Below are positions 27,973-32,800 of a DNA stretch of 32,800 nucleotides, one piece after another. The translations under genes and the position numbers were made by a program. Origin of the DNA: SIG603 sp963611165. Its GTDB lineage: Bacteria > Bacillota > Clostridia > Oscillospirales > Acutalibacteraceae. Position 1 is the first letter of the stretch, and the number at the start of each line of letters is the position of its first letter. The DNA lies in assembly GCA_963611165.1 (NCBI GenBank), contig CAVDQG010000019.1, positions 1 through 32,800 on the forward strand, given 5' to 3'. A model generated the notes under the pieces. The model did not search any database and was not told where the DNA came from. It was given only the letters and a program-made list of their open reading frames with translations.

Positions 27973-29736
27973 TTAGGATATTGTAGAGACATACTCTTTG
28001 GATGCATCAAGAATAGCAGCCTTTGCTTCATCCGAAAGCTTTCCTTCGCTTATTACGGAATCGAGAACAGCAGAACATTTCATCTTAACGTAATCGATTA
28101 GACCTGTTCTTACTTCCTCAATCTTGTCTACGGAAACACCCTGGAAAGCGTGACCGAGAGCAGCGATAAGAATGATAACCATTTCCTCCTGAGAGAACGG
28201 ATTATACTGCGGCTGACGAAGCAGTCTCATAAGTCCTGCACCGTAATCGAGCTGACGGCGAGTCTGGTCGTCAAGGTCACTGGAGAACTGTGTGAAGACC
28301 TCCATCTCACGGTACTGGGCAAGGTCAAGTCTGATAGCACCCGTAGCCTTCTTCATTGCCTTTGTCTGAGCGTCACCGCCGACTCGGGAAACAGAAAGAC
28401 CGACGTTAACAGCAGGACGCTGACCTGCGTTAAAGAGGTTGGACTCGAGGAATATCTGTCCGTCTGTAATGGAAATGATATTTGTAGGAATATAAGCCGA
28501 AACGTCGCCCGCCTGTGTCTCAACGATAGGAAGTGCGGTCAAAGATCCGCCGCCCTTAGCGTCTGAAAGGTGAGCAGAACGCTCGAGAAGTCTTGAATGG
28601 AGATAGAAAACATCACCCGGATAAGCTTCACGTCCCGGTGAACGCTCAAGAAGCAAGCTCAAAGCTCTGTAAGCGATAGCGTGCTTGGAGAGATCATCAT
28701 AGACGATTAAGACATCCTTACCCTTACCCATGAAGTACTCACCGATTGCGGTACCTGTGTAAGGAGCGATGTACTGCATAGGAGCAGTCTCGGAAGCAGA
28801 AGCACATACAACGATTGTGTACTTAAGTGCGCCTCTTTTTCTGAGGTTCTCAACGAGCTGTGCAACGCTTGAGGACTTCTGACCGATAGCGACATAGATG
28901 CAAACAACATCCTTGCCCTTCTGGTTCAAGATAGTATCAAGTGCGATAGCTGTTTTACCTGTCTGACGGTCACCGATGATAAGCTCACGCTGACCTCTGC
29001 CGATTGGGAACATGGAGTCAATAGCAAGAAGACCCGTCTCCATCGGCTTGTTAACAGGCTGACGGTCGATGATTCCCGGTGCCGGGCTCTCGATTGCTCT
29101 GAAGTCCTCAGACTCGATTGCACCCTTGTCATCGATAGGATTGCCGAGGGCGTCAACAACTCTGCCCAAGAATCCGTCACCGACAGGAACACCTGCGATG
29201 CGGTTTGTTCTTCTTACACGGCTGCCCTGGAGAATCTCTCTGTCGTCGCCGAAAAGAATACAACCGACTGTGTCTTCCTTAAGGTCCTGAACAAGACCTC
29301 TTACGCCGCCGTCAAAGATGAGAATCTCACCGTAACGGGTATTCGGAAGACCGCTTACGTTTGCGATACCGTCACCGACGCTGATAACCGTACCGACTTC
29401 CTCATTGAGAAGTTCGGGAGTCCAGTTGACGACGGTTTCCTTCATAAGAGGAATGACGTTCATATCGCTTACTGCGATAGCGTTGAGTCTTTCCTCGAGC
29501 TGGCGAAGCTTTCCCTCTTTAGTCCAGTCGATAACAGACTCGACTCTGACGGAACCGCTTCCCGGAATAACTACAATCTTAAAACCCTCTGTGATGGACT
29601 CGTCCTTATCCCAAAGGAGCTTTACTGTTGTGGAATACTTTTTTTCGAGATACTTAACAAGTCTCTCTTTATCTTTCTCTGCCGGCTCAGCAGCACTGAG
29701 CATAAGAGCTCTGATTGGTTCGTTTGGTGCAAGCAT
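27973..29736 (-). CDS. atpA: ATP synthase alpha subunit with N-terminal delta C-domain-like fusion
   Basis: The product is 587 residues against about 500-515 for normal alpha. From about residue 93 it aligns with standard alpha: ELLNEEVGTVISVGDGIANVSGL, Walker A GDRQTGKT (255-262), SLLLERSPGREAYPGDVFYLHSRLLERSA, ISVSRVGG-type segments in order. Residues 5-87 are extra and read like the C-terminal domain of delta (AtpH): IRALMLSAAEPAEKDKERL, YLEKKYSTTVKLLWDKDESITEGFKI in order, then SVIDWTKEGKLRQLEERL. In E. coli delta the matching parts are VISAAALSEQQ, KVKLNCKIDKSVMAGVII and DGSVRGRLERL. GAGGAGG precedes the ATG at 29736, so the long start is real. The atpF stop is 2 bp upstream, leaving no room for atpH. 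Confidence 0.93.
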   Translation of the reverse strand: MLAPNEPIRALMLSAAEPAEKDKERLVKYLEKKYSTTVKLLWDKDESITEGFKIVVIPGSGSVRVESVIDWTKEGKLRQLEERLNAIAVSDMNVIPLMKETVVNWTPELLNEEVGTVISVGDGIANVSGLPNTRYGEILIFDGGVRGLVQDLKEDTVGCILFGDDREILQGSRVRRTNRIAGVPVGDGFLGRVVDALGNPIDDKGAIESEDFRAIESPAPGIIDRQPVNKPMETGLLAIDSMFPIGRGQRELIIGDRQTGKTAIALDTILNQKGKDVVCIYVAIGQKSSSVAQLVENLRKRGALKYTIVVCASASETAPMQYIAPYTGTAIGEYFMGKGKDVLIVYDDLSKHAIAYRALSLLLERSPGREAYPGDVFYLHSRLLERSAHLSDAKGGGSLTALPIVETQAGDVSAYIPTNIISITDGQIFLESNLFNAGQRPAVNVGLSVSRVGGDAQTKAMKKATGAIRLDLAQYREMEVFTQFSSDLDDQTRRQLDYGAGLMRLLRQPQYNPFSQEEMVIILIAALGHAFQGVSVDKIEEVRTGLIDYVKMKCSAVLDSVISEGKLSDEAKAAILDASKEYVSTIS

Positions 29737-29738
29737 AA

Positions 29739-30212
29739 TCAGACCTCCTCGGTGGAATCAAGAAAATCAGCAAGTGTATCACCGGAGTTGACGATCTTAG
29801 CAACCGCCTCACGCGTAATATCTTTGATTTCTGTTTGTGCTGAAGCAAGAATACTCTTCTTCTCTGCCTCGGCATTTGCTCTTGCGTCGGCAAGAATTTC
29901 CTTTGCCTCTGCTTCGGCATCAGCGATTTTTTCGGCTACTTCCTTTTCGGTAGCCTTCAGGGTCTCAGCTCTCTTAGCTGCGATCTCCTTGTCGGCATTA
30001 CCCATCTTGGAGTTGTACTCGGCAACCTTAGCCTCAGCCTCGCTGATAGCATTTTTTGCATCGTCATCCGCCTTCTTGTAAGCAGCCTGACGCTTATCCA
30101 TAAAGTCTTTGACAGGCTTGAAAAGCAGGATATATAAACCGCCGATAAGAATGACGAAATTCAGCATATGAAGCAGAATCTGCTGTAAATTAATATTTAA
30201 TGGCATGCTCAT
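29739..30212 (-). CDS. atpF: ATP synthase b subunit
   Basis: The 157-residue peripheral stalk subunit has one N-terminal membrane helix (about 9-30, LLHMLNFVILIGGLYILLF) followed by FKPVKDFMDKR and a long charged coiled coil rich in Ala, Glu and Lys to residue 140. Length and layout are normal and no delta domain is fused to it. It normally holds delta at its C-terminus; here the only delta-like part in the operon is on the alpha subunit encoded next. AAAGGATG precedes the ATG; a second in-frame ATG follows two codons later. Confidence 0.93.
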   Translation of the reverse strand: MSMPLNINLQQILLHMLNFVILIGGLYILLFKPVKDFMDKRQAAYKKADDDAKNAISEAEAKVAEYNSKMGNADKEIAAKRAETLKATEKEVAEKIADAEAEAKEILADARANAEAEKKSILASAQTEIKDITREAVAKIVNSGDTLADFLDSTEEV

Positions 30213-30243
30213 TTCATCCTTTCTGTTAAACTTTTAAGTTTCA

Positions 30244-30615
30244 TCAAAGAACGAAGATGATGAGGATAGCAATAACAAGAGCGTAAATGATTGCTGTTTC
30301 AACGAAGACAAGACCGAGCATAAGAGTTGTTCTGATCTTACCCTCAGCCTCAGGCTGACGTGAAATACCCTCGAGAGCCTTAGCAACAGCAAGACCCATA
30401 CCGATAGCACCGCCGCAAGCTGCGAAGCCGATTGCGATACCTGCGCCGTTTGCCTTACCGCTTGTTGCAGTAGCGTCTGCGTCGGATGTGGAAACAATCT
30501 GTGTTCCCTCGGATGTAGATGTAGCTGTTTCATCAGCGAATGCCGGAACAGCAGCTGCACAAATAAGCATTACTACGCAAAGAGCAGCAAATAATCTTTT
30601 TAATACATTTTTCAT
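30244..30615 (-). CDS. atpE: ATP synthase c subunit with signal peptide and polar extension
   Basis: The product is 123 residues instead of about 70-90. Residues 1-27 form a signal peptide (basic start, hydrophobic core, VPAFA before DE). A polar Thr/Ser/Ala/Asp stretch of about 28 residues follows, then the two-helix hairpin GAGIAIGFAACGGAIGMGLAVAKALEGISRQPEA in two parts and MLGLVFVETAIIYALVIAILI. The ion-binding Glu is in VETAIIY. The E-T-x3-Y pattern resembles Na+-binding c rings (E-S-x3-Y), but the helix-1 position that holds Gln in Ilyobacter is Met here, so H+ is more likely. No internal start could give a short form with both helices intact. Confidence 0.93.
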   Translation of the reverse strand: MKNVLKRLFAALCVVMLICAAAVPAFADETATSTSEGTQIVSTSDADATATSGKANGAGIAIGFAACGGAIGMGLAVAKALEGISRQPEAEGKIRTTLMLGLVFVETAIIYALVIAILIIFVL

Positions 30616-30632
30616 GATAATTATTTCCTTTC

Positions 30633-31472
30633 TTATCTTGCTTTGACTTTTTTGGGTTTCTTTTCTTTCTTCTCAGTTTTTTCGGAGACTTCACCGTAGA
30701 ACAACGCTGTGAGCATGGTTAAGACGTATGCCTGAATCAATGCGTGCAGTAAGGTGAAAAGTATTCCTACCAATACCGGGAGTACAAAGCTTAAATAGAT
30801 GTTGTAGTATACAAGCTCGGTAACAAGAAGTCCGCTGAGCAATGCTCCGAAAAGTCGGAAACTCATTGAAATCGGAAGCGAAAACTCCTTGAGCGTCAAG
30901 CCGATACCCTTGATGCCGTTACCCGCAATTCCTCCGGACATGATAACGCCGTAAGAGAATACACCAAGTGCTATAGCACAGTTGATGTCGGACATCGGGG
31001 CCGGTAAAGTTGTCGAAATCCCTGCTGTTGAGACTACCTGGATACCAAATAGCTCAAAGAATGTTCCGGTAAAAATGTAGCAGCCGGCGCCGAAAATGTA
31101 GGCACGAAGGAACTTATTCCTCTCAGGGCTGTTGCTTTTCGCCATAGAATCAAAGAGTCCGACAAGTGTTTCGAGCAGAAGCTGGAATTTTCCCGGTACA
31201 ATCTTAAATTTCGGAATGAAGAAAATCCTGACGATTGCCGCAAACAGAAGTAAGCAGGCACATACTATCAAAGATGATACGTAAGCAGGATTGACATCGA
31301 CAATGCCGAAAAGATTTACCTTATTCGTCTCGTGAAGAACAGCGTCTCGCATAACTTCACTGATGCTCTCGCCGGAACTGTAAGAACCGTTAAGAAGCAT
31401 TGAGCCGATAAAGAAAACTACTACCAAAAGCACTATTACCGATATACTCGTTCTTTTTTGCTTTTTACTCAT
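30633..31472 (-). CDS. atpB: ATP synthase a subunit
   Basis: The 279-residue membrane subunit forms the ion half-channels against the c ring. The essential Arg is near residue 206 in SMSFRLFGALLSG, and LIQAYVLTMLTALFYGE near the C-terminus is the other conserved block. The N-terminus has an extra membrane helix (about 11-28) before the loop SSGESISEV, and the C-terminal tail is Lys/Glu-rich. I start at ATG 31472, seven bases after GGAG. The GTG at 31478 is too close to the binding site. First gene of the operon; no atpI precedes it. Confidence 0.93.
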   Translation of the reverse strand: MSKKQKRTSISVIVLLVVVFFIGSMLLNGSYSSGESISEVMRDAVLHETNKVNLFGIVDVNPAYVSSLIVCACLLLFAAIVRIFFIPKFKIVPGKFQLLLETLVGLFDSMAKSNSPERNKFLRAYIFGAGCYIFTGTFFELFGIQVVSTAGISTTLPAPMSDINCAIALGVFSYGVIMSGGIAGNGIKGIGLTLKEFSLPISMSFRLFGALLSGLLVTELVYYNIYLSFVLPVLVGILFTLLHALIQAYVLTMLTALFYGEVSEKTEKKEKKPKKVKAR

Positions 31473-31489
31473 AAGCACTCTCCTTTCCT

Positions 31490-31530
31490 AGTGCAATATG
31501 CAATATACAATATACACAATATTATACTTG
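31490..31530 (-). promoter_or_regulatory. atp promoter region with short tandem repeats
   Basis: Four near copies of a GCAATAT/ACAATATA unit stand at 31493-31520. Next to them is minus-strand TATAAT (31526-31521) about 50 bp before the atpB start, without a clear -35. The repeats would form the 5' leader of the atp mRNA. Confidence 0.4.
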
Positions 31531-31772
31531 CATTTTACTACTGAATTTTGAAAAAGTAAAGTCACTTTATAAAAAAATATTAAGGTTTTATAAATATAAA
31601 AGTTATATTTATAAATGATATATTTATATATCTAAATATGATATATATATCAAAATTACACTTGTCACAAACAAGATATAGATATAATATAACAAAAATT
31701 TTCATCTGCGAAACGTATAAACCGTCACTCTTTACAAAGTTGAAAAAGTTTATAATAAAACTAAAAAAAGTG
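31531..31772. other. Very AT-rich spacer between atp operon and tRNA
   Basis: About 240 bp made almost only of A and T, with repeated TATATTTATA and ATATATAT runs. Divergent promoters lie at both edges. I see no gene, DnaA box or ordered repeat. It may act as an UP element or a bent spacer. Confidence 0.5.
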
Positions 31773-31801
31773 TTGACAAAAAGGTATTTACGCATTATAA
31801 T
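31773..31801 (+). promoter_or_regulatory. Promoter of the tRNA-Arg gene
   Basis: TTGACA (31773-31778), 17 bp, TATAAT (31796-31801): a consensus sigma-A promoter about 39 bp before the tRNA. Confidence 0.92.
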
Positions 31802-31839
31802 ATAAAAGCTGTTTGAGTTAACAGCAATGAGCAAAATGT

Positions 31840-31916
31840 GCGCTCGTAGCTCAGCTGGATAGAGTGTCTGGCTACGAACCAGAAGGTCGGGGGTTCGAGT
31901 CCCTCCGGGCGCGCCA
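31840..31916 (+). tRNA. tRNA-Arg (anticodon ACG)
   Basis: 77 bases with an acceptor stem GCGCTCG/CGGGCGC, D arm GCTC...GAGT, anticodon stem TCTGG/CCAGA with loop CTACGAA (anticodon ACG, reads CGU and, as inosine, CGC/CGA), T arm GGGGG-TTCGAGT-CCCTC and an encoded CCA end. All four arms pair. Confidence 0.97.
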
Positions 31917-31948
31917 AGCAGACAATCATTTGATTGTCTGCTTTTTTT
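31917..31948 (+). terminator. Terminator of the tRNA-Arg gene
   Basis: AGCAGACAATC, loop ATTT, GATTGTCTGCT, then a run of seven T. It begins directly after the CCA end. Confidence 0.93.
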
Positions 31949-31982
31949 ATTTTCTGTTTATTATAGTGAATTTAAAGTATAT

Positions 31983-32058
31983 CCCGTCGGGCGGTCTTTG
32001 ACCGCCCGTTTTCTTTTTTAGCTCGGTGCTCAGGCGACCGAAGGTCGCCCCTACGGGC
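31983..32058. repeat. Composite 76-bp palindromic element, copy U2
   Basis: Starts CCCGTCGGGCGGTC-TTT-GACCGCCC and ends GGCGACC-GAA-GGTCGCC-CCTACGGGC, with a spacer of about 24 bp. Same order, hairpins and end sequences as U1 at 25054-25130. The right half also matches 24966-25008 and 354-379. Confidence 0.75.
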
Positions 32059-32067
32059 TTCCCTCAC

Positions 32068-32105
32068 AAAAAAGGACTTCTGAAAATAAATTCAAAAGTC
32101 CTTTT
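32068..32105 (-). terminator. Terminator of the lipoprotein gene
   Basis: AAAAGGACTT (32070-32079) pairs with AAGTCCTTTT (32096-32105). The minus strand ends in TTTTTT. It lies 17 bp beyond the stop at 32122. Confidence 0.88.
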
Positions 32106-32121
32106 GCTTACTTGTTTCCGT

Positions 32122-32800
32122 TTATTCTGTCGGCTCAGTTGTTTCTGTTATCGGTTCGCTTGAAGTTTCTGCTTCAATTTCAATTTCACTTGCTTCGTCT
32201 GTTTCCGAACTTACTGTTGTTTCTGTAACTTCGCTGTCCTCTGTCGGCTCAAATGTCGGCTCGGGGGTTACTGTCGGCTCGGCACTTGGTGCTACACTCG
32301 GTGTTGCTGTCGGCTCTGCCGTTACCGTAGGCTCGGCTTCACTTGTGTTGTTTTCGATTATCGTAGTCTCATCATCTTTAATAATTGTTGTATCTTCATC
32401 AAATATCATAGTGACCGAAGTTTTATCATTAGAGGTACTGCTATCATTAGTGAAGTAAATAGTATAATGTATATAGCCTTGCATAGCATAACTTGTTTTT
32501 GTATCTTCTGCTCTCAAAATCGCTGTTGATGGAATATAATCAATAACATCTATGCTTGTTTTTAAATCATATTTTAACGCTTCACTAAATCTATCTCCAA
32601 ATTCTGTTAAACCACTATCAACACTTACATATATACTATATGCTGTTTTGATTTTCGCCCCACTCGGCAACTCGTCCACGACTTTAAGGCTGTAACCTTT
32701 TTCGGCATTAAGTTCTTTTATCGCATTCGCAAATTCACTCTTAACCTTTGCCACCGCATTATCGTACTCCTCTTGACTGGAGCAAGCGAAACCGTAGTAG
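32122..32800 (-). CDS. Probable lipoprotein with Thr/Glu/Pro-rich tail, N-terminus outside the window
   Basis: The frame is open to the last base, so the gene starts beyond 32800. The GTG at 32754 is an internal codon. The first visible residues read YYGFACSSQEEYDNA: a Cys after a small-residue run, followed by a polar stretch, as at a lipoprotein cleavage site. Residues after it form a folded part of about 130 residues (VKSEFANAIKELNAEKGYSLKVVDELPSG in pieces, then several strands). The last 75 residues are low-complexity Thr, Glu, Pro, Ser and Val (SAEPTVTPEPT-like repeats). I do not recognise the family. It is probably membrane-anchored on the outer face, with the acidic tail as a spacer or cell-wall-facing region. 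Confidence 0.6.
   Translation of the reverse strand, partial: YYGFACSSQEEYDNAVAKVKSEFANAIKELNAEKGYSLKVVDELPSGAKIKTAYSIYVSVDSGLTEFGDRFSEALKYDLKTSIDVIDYIPSTAILRAEDTKTSYAMQGYIHYTIYFTNDSSTSNDKTSVTMIFDEDTTIIKDDETTIIENNTSEAEPTVTAEPTATPSVAPSAEPTVTPEPTFEPTEDSEVTETTVSSETDEASEIEIEAETSSEPITETTEPTE

Noticed and set aside
27070..28101. Long plus-strand open frame of 343 codons across atpG and atpA
   Set aside because: It is antisense to two clear genes, Cys-rich and low in domain sense. It is a shadow of their codon bias.
30244..30615. Na+-driven ATP synthase
   Set aside because: The E-T-x3-Y part of the site fits, but the helix-1 Gln of known Na+ rings is Met here, so sodium use is not supported by sequence alone.
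31531..31772. Replication origin in the AT-rich spacer
   Set aside because: No DnaA-box cluster and no origin-linked genes. AT-richness alone is not enough.

Overview
The window looks like a chromosomal piece of an anaerobic, probably gut-dwelling member of the Clostridia (Bacillota). It is AT-rich, has GGAGG-type ribosome binding sites before most genes, an F-type ATP synthase operon, a tRNA-Arg and low-GC intergenic spacers. I cannot name the genus. A run of 10 Ns at 4081-4090 marks it as a draft or metagenome assembly.

Region 1 (1-557) has no gene. It holds three palindromic, structured repeats and one half copy of a second repeat family. Region 2 (558-18194) is a large catabolic island, all on the minus strand. 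In transcription order it contains: a three-gene unit resembling dgpA-dgpB-dgpC (Gfo/Idh/MocA sugar dehydrogenase, small C-glycoside deglycosidase beta subunit, TIM-barrel deglycosidase alpha subunit); a fumarate-reductase-like flavoprotein; a SnoaL-like protein; an MFS carrier; a NuoG/GltD fusion; a NuoF-like iron-sulfur protein; an AraC regulator fused to a GH39-like domain; and a GPH transporter, two paralogous iron-sulfur flavoproteins and a second GPH transporter. The simplest reading is uptake of a plant C-glycoside, oxidation at the sugar 3-position, cleavage of the carbon-carbon glycosidic bond, and reductive processing of a product with electrons from the Nuo-like pair.

The three operons of this island carry the same 29-bp near-palindrome (sites at 5749-5777, 15131-15159 and 18166-18194), laid out as 10-9-10 bases. 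In every case its centre lies 100.5 to 101.5 bp upstream of the centre of a -10-like hexamer that has no good -35. I read this as one regulon, with the AraC-GH39 protein as the obvious candidate regulator. Its GH39 domain has Asn where the acid/base Glu should be, which suggests a sugar sensor rather than an enzyme.

Region 3 (18245-24864) holds an SGNH hydrolase plus a CPBP-like membrane protein that lacks the protease residues (minus strand), a peptidase S51 and WYL regulator pair (plus strand), a GntP-type carboxylate transporter with a gluconate-type operator, and an AraD-type epimerase. Region 4 (24865-25216) has hairpin repeats and the atp terminator.

Region 5 (25224-31472) is the atp operon B-E-F-A-G-D-C. 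There is no separate atpH. Instead AtpA begins with about 87 extra residues that resemble the C-terminal domain of subunit delta. The c subunit carries a signal peptide and a polar extension, and the gamma subunit has an extra C-terminal tail. Region 6 (31473-32800) contains an AT-rich spacer, a tRNA-Arg(ACG) with promoter and terminator, another composite repeat, and the 3' part of a probable lipoprotein gene that runs off the window.
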